A DNA stretch of 64,000 nt from Labilithrix luteola. GTDB taxonomy: Bacteria; Myxococcota_A; Polyangia; Polyangiales; Polyangiaceae. Below, one piece after another: positions 27,038-35,637 of this stretch. Numbering within the stretch: the stretch's first letter is position 1; every line of letters starts with the position of its first letter. The notes under the pieces are model-generated. The model was not told where the DNA came from. It worked only from the letters and a program-made list of their open reading frames with translations, and ran no database searches. The stretch is taken from the NCBI RefSeq assembly GCF_001263205.1, contig NZ_CP012333.1, positions 11,079,501-11,143,500 on the forward strand, given 5' to 3'. The position numbers and the translations under genes are program-made.

Positions 27038-28012
27038 ATGAGCGATACGCCTTCACGACCTCGACCGCCCTTCGATCCCGCTCTCGCGCCTCTTCTGCCT
27101 GCTCTCGAGCGTCACTTGCCGGTCAGGATGACGGCCGATCGAATCGCCGAGTTCCGCCAAATGAAGATGCCATCGCTCGAGGAGCAAATCGCTGGTCGGC
27201 CGATCACGGCGACCGACTATACGATTGTGGCTCCTGACGGCGTCGGGATCGACGTGACGGTCATCGCGCGCAAGGACCACGTCACGCCGGGCCCCGGCAT
27301 CTATCACGTCCACGGCGGCGGCATGGTCATGGCCGACCGCTTCGCGGAAGCCTCCGTGCTCGTCGACTGGGCCATGAAACACGACGCGGTTTGCGTCACC
27401 GTCGAATACCGGCGAGCGCCCGAGTCGCCCGATCCGATCCCCGTCGAGGATTGCTACGCAGGACTCGAGTGGATGGCGTCCCGTGCGCGAGAGCTCCAGT
27501 TCGATCCCAACCGTCTGGTGATCTTCGGAGGCAGCGGCGGAGCAGGACTGTCCGCCGGGACCACGCTCTTGGCCCGTGATCGTAAAGGGCCAAAGCTCCT
27601 CGGTCAGCTGCTCCAGTGTCCGATGATCGACGACCGCAACGAGACGCTCTCGTCGTACCAATACGACGGAATCGGCGTCTGGGATCGGACCAGCAACCTG
27701 ACGGCGTGGACCGCCGTGCTCGGGGACCGGCGTGGAACCAACGACGTTTCGATCTATGCCGCGCCCGCTCGCGCGACGGACCTGAGCGGCTTGCCCCCGA
27801 CCTTCATCGACGTCGGCGCTGCCGAAGTTTTCCGAGACGAGGCCGTTGCGTACGCGAGCGCGATCTGGGCAGCCGGCGGAGACGCCGAGCTCCACGTGTG
27901 GGGAGGCGCCTTCCACGGCTTCTACGCCATCGCGCCGGAGTCAGACCTCGCCAAATCCTGTGTCGCCGCTCGAGAGGCGTGGCTTGCCCGTCTGCTGAGC
28001 AGGGCCGTGTAG
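27038..28012 (+). CDS. alpha/beta hydrolase fold-3 (HSL-type) esterase
   Basis: 324 residues. The hormone-sensitive-lipase group motif HGGGM (oxyanion hole) is in YHVHGGGMVM; the nucleophile elbow is GGSGGAG with Ser about residue 171; Asp in DVGAAEVFRDEA and His in GGAFHGF complete the triad. The N-terminal cap region (1-60) resembles other HSL esterases. No signal peptide, so cytoplasmic. Position 38 bp behind the bicupin gene suggests a shared pathway, for example hydrolysing an ester or ring-cleavage product; that link is inference. Confidence 0.92.
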   Translation: MSDTPSRPRPPFDPALAPLLPALERHLPVRMTADRIAEFRQMKMPSLEEQIAGRPITATDYTIVAPDGVGIDVTVIARKDHVTPGPGIYHVHGGGMVMADRFAEASVLVDWAMKHDAVCVTVEYRRAPESPDPIPVEDCYAGLEWMASRARELQFDPNRLVIFGGSGGAGLSAGTTLLARDRKGPKLLGQLLQCPMIDDRNETLSSYQYDGIGVWDRTSNLTAWTAVLGDRRGTNDVSIYAAPARATDLSGLPPTFIDVGAAEVFRDEAVAYASAIWAAGGDAELHVWGGAFHGFYAIAPESDLAKSCVAAREAWLARLLSRAV

Positions 28013-28215
28013 CGAAGGTCGCCGGGAGGTGCGCGACGTGGCGATCGGGTGACGAACACGCGTTGGACCCGGTCGCACGCCAGAGCTCGCGGTCGGAGTG
28101 CGGTGCTTGCCGATGCTCGGACCTCCAAGGCTGAGTTTGATTTCGAGACGGCACGCCCTTACCTCGGCGAATCCTGAGCGTGCCATGACACAAATCTGAC
28201 GTTCGAAATTGCAGG

Positions 28216-29130
28216 GTGCGGCGCGTGCAGTTCTTTCGCTATCGCGAGGACCGACTTCCGGTCCTGTTCTTCACCTTGTTCTTCGCGTGTGACGTCATCG
28301 TGTACGCGCTCGTCGACTCTACGCCGTGGCTCGTCGTCTGGGCTGTCCTCGGGATCGTGCCGAAGGGCGCGGTCTGCGCGTTCAACCATCACCACCAGCA
28401 CCTGAGCGTCTTCCGCGTACCGCTGCTGAACCGGCTGCTCGAAGTGATGTACGGCATCCAGACCGGCATCACGAGCCACGGGTGGGTGCTGCACCACTCG
28501 ATCGGACACCACGTCAACTATCTCGATCAGCGCACCGACGAGTCGCGATGGCGTCGTGACGACGGCACCCCGATGGGCGAAGGGGAGTATTCGCTGGTCG
28601 TGGGAGCGACGGCCTATCCGCGTATGTGGAAGGTGGCCACGCGCACCGGCAAGTACCTCCGCATCTTTCTCGTGATGGGCGCAGTCACTCTCGCCATCGT
28701 CGCGGCGGCCGTTGCCTGGCGCCCCCTGCCGGCTTTGATTGTCATCGTCGTCCCGATGGTCGCCATGCTCTTCTACACCGCGTGGGCGACGTTCACCCAT
28801 CACGCGGGCAAGAAGACCAGCAGCCACTTCGTGGCATCGAACAACATCCTGCACCGCGGCTACAATCTGGTGACGGGAAACCTCGGCTATCACACGGCGC
28901 ACCACTACCGACCGGGCGTGCACTGGTCGCGACTGCCTGCGTTGCACGACGAGATCGCGCACCAGATCCCGGCGGACTGCTACGTGTGCCCCGGAATTCC
29001 GTGGAACCTGCAGCAGGAAGTGATCGGGCCCCCCCCGGGGATGCCTTTTGCTCCCGGCTCGAGCACCGCTGACGACTGCGAGCCCGCCGTCCCCACGGCC
29101 AAGAGCTTCGCGAGCGCTTCGCTCGTCTGA
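28216..29130 (+). CDS. fatty acid desaturase family membrane protein
   Basis: 304 residues, GTG start at 28216 (a GTG three codons later is an alternative). Four hydrophobic segments (about 15-55 and 150-195) and three histidine clusters: HHHQH near residue 57, HHSIGHH near 95, and HTAHH near 231, the di-iron ligands of membrane desaturases and hydroxylases. It should introduce a double bond or oxygenate a lipid chain at the inner membrane with an electron donor. The C-terminal 60 residues are soluble. The two genes following (VF530 and a CrtI-like FAD enzyme) are collinear and the latter could act on the same lipid or pigment class. Confidence 0.88.
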   Translation: MRRVQFFRYREDRLPVLFFTLFFACDVIVYALVDSTPWLVVWAVLGIVPKGAVCAFNHHHQHLSVFRVPLLNRLLEVMYGIQTGITSHGWVLHHSIGHHVNYLDQRTDESRWRRDDGTPMGEGEYSLVVGATAYPRMWKVATRTGKYLRIFLVMGAVTLAIVAAAVAWRPLPALIVIVVPMVAMLFYTAWATFTHHAGKKTSSHFVASNNILHRGYNLVTGNLGYHTAHHYRPGVHWSRLPALHDEIAHQIPADCYVCPGIPWNLQQEVIGPPPGMPFAPGSSTADDCEPAVPTAKSFASASLV

Positions 29131-29175
29131 GGACTCAGCGGCCACGCCCGAGCAGCGGTAGGCTATAGAACCTCC

Positions 29176-29439
29176 GTGGCACGACAGGACGACATTCGAG
29201 ACGAGAACGGCAGACTCCTCCGCGAGCTCCACGGCGTCACGCTCGCAGCGATCGTGGAGTATCTCGTCGCGCACCTCGGCTGGGAGGCGCTGGGCGAGCG
29301 AGTTCCGGTCAACTGCTTCACCTCGAATCCGTCCGTGAAGTCGAGCCTGACCTTCCTGCGAAGGACGCCCTGGGCGCGCACGAAGGTCGAGCAGCTGTAC
29401 ATCGAGCTTCGCTCGCGAGAGCTCCAAACGCGCGGCTGA
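29176..29439 (+). CDS. VF530 (DUF2132) family protein
   Basis: 87 residues, GTG start. It matches the small VF530 family almost end to end: LHGVTLAAIVEYLVAHLGWEALGERV followed by NCFTSNPSVKSSLTFLRRTPWAR and KVEQLY. Structural work on the family indicates a helical fold proposed to bind DNA; no physiological role is established. Located between the desaturase (45 bp) and the CrtI-like gene (80 bp), all on the plus strand. Confidence 0.92.
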   Translation: MARQDDIRDENGRLLRELHGVTLAAIVEYLVAHLGWEALGERVPVNCFTSNPSVKSSLTFLRRTPWARTKVEQLYIELRSRELQTRG

Positions 29440-29519
29440 CCGCGCCACGTGACTCTCCGGGAGCGCGCGGCAGCGGCTACAGGTGACCGAGCGGTAGGCC
29501 TTGCTGTAGCCTGCGTCGC

Positions 29520-31130
29520 TTGAGCACCTTCGCCGCCCCGCCCGCCCGCGATTCTTCGTTCCTCTCGTCGTGGGGCTCGCGCGCTCCGCGGGCCACGGGC
29601 GATGCGACCGATTTCGACGATCTCGTCATCGGCTCGGGGGTCGCCGGCCTCACCGTCGCAGCGCTGCTCGCCAACACCGGTCGTCGTGTGGCCGTTCTGG
29701 AGGCCCACGACACGCCGGGCGGTTATGCCCATTCCTTTCGAATGAAGGATTACCGCTTTTGCGCGCAGGTCCATTACATCTTCAATTGCGGCGAAGGCGA
29801 GACGATTCACAACGTCCTCACGAAGCTCGGACTCGCCGAGAACGTGCCGTTTCTGAGGCTCGATCCGGAAGGGTTCGATCACGTCGTCGTCGGCCGCGAG
29901 CGCTTTCGAATCCCGAACGGACTCCCCAAATTCATGGGCCGCTTGCTGCGACGCTTTCCCGAAGCGGAACGGCCGCTGCGGCGTTATTTCGAGGTCGTGG
30001 AGCTCCTCGGTCGCGAGCTCGATCGGCTCGACGCGCCGGTCGATCGCCTCTCGCTTCTCTCCCTTCGCGCCCTCGCTGCGGTCGTTCGAGCACGGCACGT
30101 TCTTCGATACATGCGCTGGACGCTTCAAGACCTCTACGACGACGTTCGTATGCCGCCGAAGCTCCAAGCCATCCTCGCGGGGCAATGCGGTGACTACCTC
30201 CTTCCCCCACGCGACGTCTCGCTCTTGCTCCATGTTGCGCTCGTCACGCTCTACGACCGGGGCGCTTATTATCCGAAATATCATTATGGCCACTTCGTCG
30301 AGACGCTGGCCGACGCGGTGCGACGGCGCGACGGTTCGGTCGTCCTTCTCGAGCACGAGGTCGACCGAATACACGTGGAAGCCGGACGTGTGGTCGGGGT
30401 GACGACGAAGAACGGAAAGCGATTCACCGCGCGGCGCTACATCTCCAACGCAGACCCTCGGTTGACGGCTCGTCTCGCCGGCGAACATCACCTTCAGGGC
30501 GATCGGCGGAAGCTCGATTACGAATACTCGTCCGGCACCGTGACGCTGTATCTCGGCATTCGCGGGATCGACCTTCGCGAGCACGGATTCGGCTCGTTCA
30601 ACGTTTGGCACTACCCTCACGAGAACATCAATCGCATCTACGACGAACAGCGCCTTCGGCACGACTTGTCGGATCCATGGCTGTTTCTATCCACGCCCAC
30701 GCTTCACTCCGACGAACCTGGGCTCTGTCCGCCCGGCGATCAGATTCTGGAGGTCGCGACCTCGTGTGACCACGCGCGACTCTCGCGACTCCGACGCGAC
30801 GACCGGCGCGCGTACAACGTCGAGAAGAAGAAGATTCGGGAGGGAATCCTCGACGTCTTGGAGCAGCGCTACGTGCCCAATCTGCGGCGCCACCTGGTGA
30901 TGCGCGTCACGGGAACGCCGTCGACCAACGAACGCTTCTGCAGGGCGCCCGAAGGCAACTCCTACGGCGCCGCGCTCACGCCGCGCAACGTCGGGCCGAA
31001 TCGCGCGCCGTTTCGGACGTCGATCGACAACCTCTGGATGGCGAATGCGACCGCGGGCCTACCGAGCGTCTCCGGGGCGATGGGCGCCGGCGTTCGCCTC
31101 TACGAGGAGCTGACGGGCGACCCAGTATAA
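29520..31130 (+). CDS. CrtI/retinol-saturase-like FAD-dependent oxidoreductase
   Basis: 536 residues. The start is a TTG at 29520; no ATG precedes the FAD-binding motif, so a non-ATG start is required. The dinucleotide-binding fold is at about 36-65 (VIGSGVAGLTVAALLANTG, VLEAHDTPGGYAHSF), with the C-terminal FAD contact in NLWMANATAGLPSVSGAMGAG. Overall similarity in layout is to phytoene desaturases and all-trans-retinol 13,14-reductase-type enzymes, which act on long polyenes or fatty chains. With a desaturase two genes upstream, a lipid or carotenoid modification role is plausible. The substrate is unproven. Confidence 0.87.
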   Translation: MSTFAAPPARDSSFLSSWGSRAPRATGDATDFDDLVIGSGVAGLTVAALLANTGRRVAVLEAHDTPGGYAHSFRMKDYRFCAQVHYIFNCGEGETIHNVLTKLGLAENVPFLRLDPEGFDHVVVGRERFRIPNGLPKFMGRLLRRFPEAERPLRRYFEVVELLGRELDRLDAPVDRLSLLSLRALAAVVRARHVLRYMRWTLQDLYDDVRMPPKLQAILAGQCGDYLLPPRDVSLLLHVALVTLYDRGAYYPKYHYGHFVETLADAVRRRDGSVVLLEHEVDRIHVEAGRVVGVTTKNGKRFTARRYISNADPRLTARLAGEHHLQGDRRKLDYEYSSGTVTLYLGIRGIDLREHGFGSFNVWHYPHENINRIYDEQRLRHDLSDPWLFLSTPTLHSDEPGLCPPGDQILEVATSCDHARLSRLRRDDRRAYNVEKKKIREGILDVLEQRYVPNLRRHLVMRVTGTPSTNERFCRAPEGNSYGAALTPRNVGPNRAPFRTSIDNLWMANATAGLPSVSGAMGAGVRLYEELTGDPV

Positions 31131-31466
31131 CGCGACCCGTTCTAGCCCGAGCTCGGGTGTCGCATGCCGCGTGTCGCGTGCGAGCGCCCGCGTCGCCGAA
31201 GCGGTTCGCGCAGAATTTACGCGTTTCATTCGTTGCATGACGCAACGATTTTTCGTGAGCCCGCAGCGTCCAAAACGACCTCTCGCGATCGACGACGAGC
31301 GATCGCGGCGGCGTCATTTCGGTTCTCACGTACGCGGGCACTTTGTGCATGCAAACGTGCTCGCAAAGCTTCCGCTCGGCGCGAATGGGACTAGTGTGGG
31401 CCCAAATTTTCGAAGCCGGCCGGGTGCGTGGGGTGCCCGGGCCGGCCTCGATGAAACGAGGGACCA
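31131..31466. other. gene-free 336-bp stretch with GC-rich hairpin before the next gene
   Basis: No protein-like frame is supported; forward and reverse frames here are Arg-rich with no family features. At 31415-31446 a strong hairpin is visible: GCCGGCCGGG pairs with CCCGGGCCGGC (one-base bulge) around an 11-base loop. It ends about 20 bases before the ATG at 31467, overlapping the likely 5' leader. It could stop transcripts from the left (no T-run) or affect translation of the next gene. Confidence 0.55.
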
Positions 31467-32867
31467 ATGACTTCTTTCCGTGATTCGCATGATTCGCATC
31501 GTGCGCCGCTTTTCACTTCCTTTCCCTGGTCGGGGCCGCGTCTTCGCAGCCGACTTCAGGCTGGCGCTGCCGCCCTCGCCTTCTTCGCGACGATTGCCGG
31601 CGCGAGCGCAGCGAGTGCCGCCGAGACCGTGGCGTACGAGGTCACGACGACCGCGGGCAATCAGAACTATGAGAACTCGATCGGTATGGATTTCGACGTA
31701 GCGAAAGCCGTCGATGTCTACGAGCTGGGCGTTTTCGACGACGGAGCCGACGGATTTGCCCACGAGCTGACCGCGTACATCTACGATCGCGACACGCAGG
31801 CGCTGGTCACGAAGCTCACGTTCGCGCCGGGCATGACCGGAAGGCTCGTCGGTAGTTCGCGATTCCTGCCTCTGCCGTGTCCGCTCCATCTCCCGGTGGA
31901 CTTCCACGGGAGCATTGTCGCCGACGGCTTCTCCGACGCCGACCACAACGGCAACCGAAACCTGTCCCCGACGCCCGACGCCGACGCCTGGACGACCCAC
32001 GACGGCGGTGGCGCTCTCGTCTTCACCGGCAAGTCCCGCTACGGCAGCGCGCCGAACGCCTATCCCACGAGCGTCGACGCCTACGTCGACAACTACGCGG
32101 CCGGCTCATTCGTCTTCGCGGAGGCGTGCACGGCGAATACCGACTGCACGAACACCGCTCGACCGACCTGCGCGAACGGCCTCTGCGGCGCGAGCACCGG
32201 CTCGTTCTTCGCGGGCTGCACCGGCGCGACGGCCTCATGCGATACGACCACGGCGACCTGCGCGGCCTGCAGCGCCGACCATCCGTCGACGGCCGCCATG
32301 GCCTGCCGAACGGCGGACATGCCCGCGTGCGTGTCCGGTGCCTGCGTGCAGTGCTCGGAGACGAACACCTCGAAGTGCACCACCGAAACGGCTCCGGCAT
32401 GCGGCGAAAACCACGAGTGCGCCGCTTGCCAGACGGACTTCGGCGGAACCGGCCCGGCCAAGTGTCCGACCGCCGAAAAGGGCAAGTGCCGAACCGACGG
32501 CAAGTGCGCCGTGTGCACGGGGAACGCCGATTGCGGAACGGACGAAGTCTGCAACGCGACCGGTGAATGTGTCGACGCCCCGAAGGACGGTGGCACCGAC
32601 GGCGGGACGGATGCGGGCACCGATGGCGGCAAGGACGCCGGCAAAGACGACGCCGGCTCCCCTGGCACCGATGCCGGAAAGGCCGACAGCGGCAGCAGCA
32701 CGGGAGGCGACGACGACGGCGGAGCCGTGACGCCGATCGAGCCGAGCGCATCCGGCGAAGACGACAGCGGCTGCTCGGTCTCCTCGTCGGGCACGACGGG
32801 CAGCTCGATGGCCGTCCTCGGGATCGGCGTCGCGCTCGCCATGGCGATGCTTCGTCGCAAGCGCTGA
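31467..32867 (+). CDS. secreted Cys-rich protein with MYXO-CTERM-type anchor
   Basis: 466 residues. A long N-terminal signal region ends in ASAASAAE, a signal peptidase I site near residue 53. A beta-rich domain (about 55-215) lacks a recognisable family. The middle (215-370) has Cys-rich EGF-like modules, such as NTDCTNTARPTCANGLC and GNADCGTDEVCNATGEC. A Gly/Asp/Lys-rich linker follows. The C-terminus has DDSGCSVSSS, a hydrophobic segment SMAVLGIGVALAMAML and RRKR, the layout of the MYXO-CTERM sorting signal, whose Cys becomes the surface anchor after processing. A strong terminator follows. Confidence 0.85.
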   Translation: MTSFRDSHDSHRAPLFTSFPWSGPRLRSRLQAGAAALAFFATIAGASAASAAETVAYEVTTTAGNQNYENSIGMDFDVAKAVDVYELGVFDDGADGFAHELTAYIYDRDTQALVTKLTFAPGMTGRLVGSSRFLPLPCPLHLPVDFHGSIVADGFSDADHNGNRNLSPTPDADAWTTHDGGGALVFTGKSRYGSAPNAYPTSVDAYVDNYAAGSFVFAEACTANTDCTNTARPTCANGLCGASTGSFFAGCTGATASCDTTTATCAACSADHPSTAAMACRTADMPACVSGACVQCSETNTSKCTTETAPACGENHECAACQTDFGGTGPAKCPTAEKGKCRTDGKCAVCTGNADCGTDEVCNATGECVDAPKDGGTDGGTDAGTDGGKDAGKDDAGSPGTDAGKADSGSSTGGDDDGGAVTPIEPSASGEDDSGCSVSSSGTTGSSMAVLGIGVALAMAMLRRKR

Positions 32868-33199
32868 TTCCCCCAGCACCTCACGCGAAACGACGGCCGG
32901 AGGCATTGCCCTCCGGCCGTTCTTCGTTTGCGGTCCCCGTTCGCGAGCGCGCGCACGCCCGGTGGGCGCTCGGTCGACGTTTCGTTCTTGGCACTCGACG
33001 TGTCAGCCAAGTACGAATTTCGCGAGAATAGGAGTGGTCGTTGGAATTGCCGCTCGCTGCCAATAGGCCGCAACGGCCTCGTTCTTTCGAAAGTTCGGGT
33101 CAAGACCATCGAATCGTGCAAAGTCATGGTCGCCTCGCGACGTGACGCGAGACGCGCACGCGCGCCAAAACAACTCTTGGGCTCGCACTCGGTGGTGCC
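32868..33199. other. intergenic 332 bp: terminator then leader of heparinase-like gene
   Basis: Apart from the terminator at 32893-32930, I see no gene. Short open frames on both strands are Arg-rich. The right half is somewhat richer in A and T than the surroundings, as expected for a promoter region, but no clear -35/-10 pair can be defended. Confidence 0.5.
32893..32930 (+). terminator. rho-independent terminator
   Basis: Perfect 11-base stem ACGGCCGGAGG / CCTCCGGCCGT (32893-32903 with 32910-32920), six-base loop, followed by TCTTCGTTTG. It lies 26 bp after the MYXO-CTERM gene stop. Confidence 0.85.
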
Positions 33200-35593
33200 A
33201 TGAAGATCCCTGCCGTCTTCGCAGTCTCGTTCGCGGTTGCCTCGCTCGTCCATGCGTCGCCGGCCAACGCCGCGCCGCCGTCGGGAGCTCACCCACGCTT
33301 TCTCCTCGGCAACGCGAAAGCACAACTCGTCGCCAAGAAGACGGAGCCCGAGATCGCCGGCCTCGTCAGCAAGTGCGCCGGCAAGGCCGGCTCGACGATC
33401 GCGTCCGGCTATCAAGGTTGGGACTGGGTCACGCAGATGTCGACGTGCACCATCGCGTGGTACGCCACCGGTGATGCAGCCCATGCAACGCAGGCGGTGA
33501 AGTACTGGCGCGCGCTGCTCGACGACAACACTTCCGTCGGCGACAAAGGCGGCGGTGCAACGGGGTACGGGGGAAAGCCGATTGTCTCGCAGGACGACGG
33601 GTATTCGATGCGCACGTATGGGGCGTACGGCGCGCTCGGTCTCGATTGGCTCTACGACGCGCCGGGCGTCGACGAGACGTTGCGCCAGCACGCACGGGAT
33701 CTCTTGGTCACGTGGCACAACTGGTATGCCTCGAGTGGCTACCTCAACGACGTCCCCGAATCGAACTACTTCACCGGCTACTTCCTTGCGACGTGGGCAG
33801 CCGCCATTGCGGTCGGCACCGATGCGCCGAGCGGCAACACCCTCTGGGATTCGGCCAGCTCACTCACGGATCGCGTGAAGACGTCGATGCAAAGTGGCTT
33901 CCTCCTCGGTGGCGACTGGATCGAGGGCTCGCAATACGGTGAGCTCGCGGCATCGAGCCTCCTGGTCGCCAGCGCAGCCGCGGCAGAGAACGGTTACGGA
34001 GCATTCGCCGACAAGTACGCTCACGACGTCGTTCTCTTCCACCTCCACGCGCTGCAGCCCGGCGACAAGTTCTTCGACAACGGCGACCACGAAGACCACC
34101 CGGTGGACGCCGCAAGCGGCTCGGTCTGGGCAGCCATGCTCTCGGCGCCTGCCGCGCCCGTGTCGGGATGGGCGCAGCAATACGTCACGCGCATCGGCGA
34201 TTCGTCTCCCACGCCGTGGGTCCGTGCCGTCGCCAAGGCCAAGAGCACCACCTGGGCTCCCGCCGATTGGACCACGGCCAACGGTCCTCTCTCGTACTTG
34301 TCGTCAGGAACGGGAACGGTGGTGGCGCGTTCCGGTTGGGGCGAAGACGCCGTTTGGGTCTCGTTCCAGTCGGCGGGTCGTTCCGATGCTGGACACCAAC
34401 ACAACGACGCTGGCCACTTCGAGATCTTCCGTGGCAAAGACGCGCTCGCGATTACCACCGCCGATTACGGCACATGGTCGAGCGCGAACAACAATACGTT
34501 CCTCGTTGACGACGGAGGACGGAATAGCAATTACCCACCGTGCCAGGGCGCGAGTGGTGACCCGAGCAAGGTGCGAATCTCGCGCTTCGCCGACGTGAAC
34601 GTGGCGGTGTGGGCGCGCGGCGAATTCGGGGATTCGTATGTCAGCAATCACGGAAAGAGCTCGGTCCAAACGGCACTCCGTGATTGGGTCTACTTGCGTC
34701 CGAACCTCGTCGTCGTGAGCGATCGCGTGGTCGTCGACCAGCCTTCGGTGTCCGTCACCTTCGCGCTGCACACCTCCAAGCAGCCGACGATCACGGGTTC
34801 GGAGCTCACGGCCGACGTCGGCGGTTCACACATGAGCAGCCAAACGCTGCTGCCCGCCACCTCGACGCGCAGGACCGTCAACGAGCCGACGGGAGGTGGT
34901 GACGCGCCCTGGTCGAACAACGACACGTACGCTCCCGCGTTCCGCGCCGAGGAGAAGGTGTCCGGCGCGACCACGGCGAACTTCGTGCACGTCCTCTCCG
35001 CGCTGGCGACGGGAGCCACGGCCCCCGCATCGAGTATCGACGTCCAGAGCGGCGCGCGCGTGATTCACATCGCGGGCGATCCGTCCCACGTCGTCGTCGT
35101 TGCCGACGCGGCCAGCGCGGCGGACTTGACGCTCCCGCTCTCGTACTCCGTGCCGAACGATCCCCATCAGGATCACGGCGTCTTCGGTCTGCCCGGCAAG
35201 AACTTCGCGGTGTCGGTGACGGCCGACGGCACGAACTGCAAGATCACGCTCACGGCAGGCACCGATCCGAAGGTCACGAGCACCGATGCAACGGCCGCCT
35301 TCCACCTCGACGGTTGCGCGGTCGGTACGCCGCCCGGACTTCCTGGAAATCCGGAGGGCGACGGCGGCGCGCCAGGCAACGGTGCCGACGGCGGCGTGGG
35401 CGCGGACGGCAGCACGACGACGACGACGACGAACGGCGCAAATGCGACGGACGCCGCCGACGATTCGGGCTGCACCTGCTCGGTCGGCCCGGTGTCCGTC
35501 CCCAGCCCTCGCGGCTTCGCCCTGATCGCCGTCGGCCTCGCCTTCGTCGCACGGCGCGCCGTCCGCCGCGAGCGCCGGTCCGGTTCACGATAG
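33200..35593 (+). CDS. heparinase II/III-like secreted polysaccharide lyase with MYXO-CTERM anchor
   Basis: 797 residues. Signal peptide MKIPAVFAVSFAVASLVHASPANA with cleavage after ANA. The N-terminal half (about 30-350) is helical with repeated WY/GY segments, fitting the alpha/alpha toroid of heparinase II/III and alginate-lyase families. The next part is beta-rich: VVARSGWGEDAVWVSFQSAGRSDAGHQHNDAGHFEIFRGKD around 375-415 contains the His/Tyr-type active-site region H-x-H-x-D typical of heparinase II/III. The tail has a Gly/Asp/Thr-rich linker, DDSGCTCSVGPV, a hydrophobic helix and RRAVRRERR, a MYXO-CTERM signal. Likely degrades acidic polysaccharide at the cell surface; polymer unknown. 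Confidence 0.85.
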   Translation: MKIPAVFAVSFAVASLVHASPANAAPPSGAHPRFLLGNAKAQLVAKKTEPEIAGLVSKCAGKAGSTIASGYQGWDWVTQMSTCTIAWYATGDAAHATQAVKYWRALLDDNTSVGDKGGGATGYGGKPIVSQDDGYSMRTYGAYGALGLDWLYDAPGVDETLRQHARDLLVTWHNWYASSGYLNDVPESNYFTGYFLATWAAAIAVGTDAPSGNTLWDSASSLTDRVKTSMQSGFLLGGDWIEGSQYGELAASSLLVASAAAAENGYGAFADKYAHDVVLFHLHALQPGDKFFDNGDHEDHPVDAASGSVWAAMLSAPAAPVSGWAQQYVTRIGDSSPTPWVRAVAKAKSTTWAPADWTTANGPLSYLSSGTGTVVARSGWGEDAVWVSFQSAGRSDAGHQHNDAGHFEIFRGKDALAITTADYGTWSSANNNTFLVDDGGRNSNYPPCQGASGDPSKVRISRFADVNVAVWARGEFGDSYVSNHGKSSVQTALRDWVYLRPNLVVVSDRVVVDQPSVSVTFALHTSKQPTITGSELTADVGGSHMSSQTLLPATSTRRTVNEPTGGGDAPWSNNDTYAPAFRAEEKVSGATTANFVHVLSALATGATAPASSIDVQSGARVIHIAGDPSHVVVVADAASAADLTLPLSYSVPNDPHQDHGVFGLPGKNFAVSVTADGTNCKITLTAGTDPKVTSTDATAAFHLDGCAVGTPPGLPGNPEGDGGAPGNGADGGVGADGSTTTTTTNGANATDAADDSGCTCSVGPVSVPSPRGFALIAVGLAFVARRAVRRERRSGSR

Positions 35594-35614
35594 CCGCCTG
35601 TCGCGGACGGCGGC
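35593..35614. terminator. stem-loop between convergent genes
   Basis: GCCGCC-t-GTC pairs with GAC-GGCGGC around a GCG loop (9 pairs, one bulge), between the heparinase-like gene (+) and the DUF1552 gene (-). A bidirectional stop is plausible; no T-run. Confidence 0.45.
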
Positions 35615-35637
35615 GGCGTTCGAACGGCGAGCTGCGC

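Noticed and set aside
31171..31470. Possible 99-residue gene before the MYXO-CTERM protein
   Set aside because: Arg-rich without features, overlaps the next start and includes a hairpin; unlikely to be coding.
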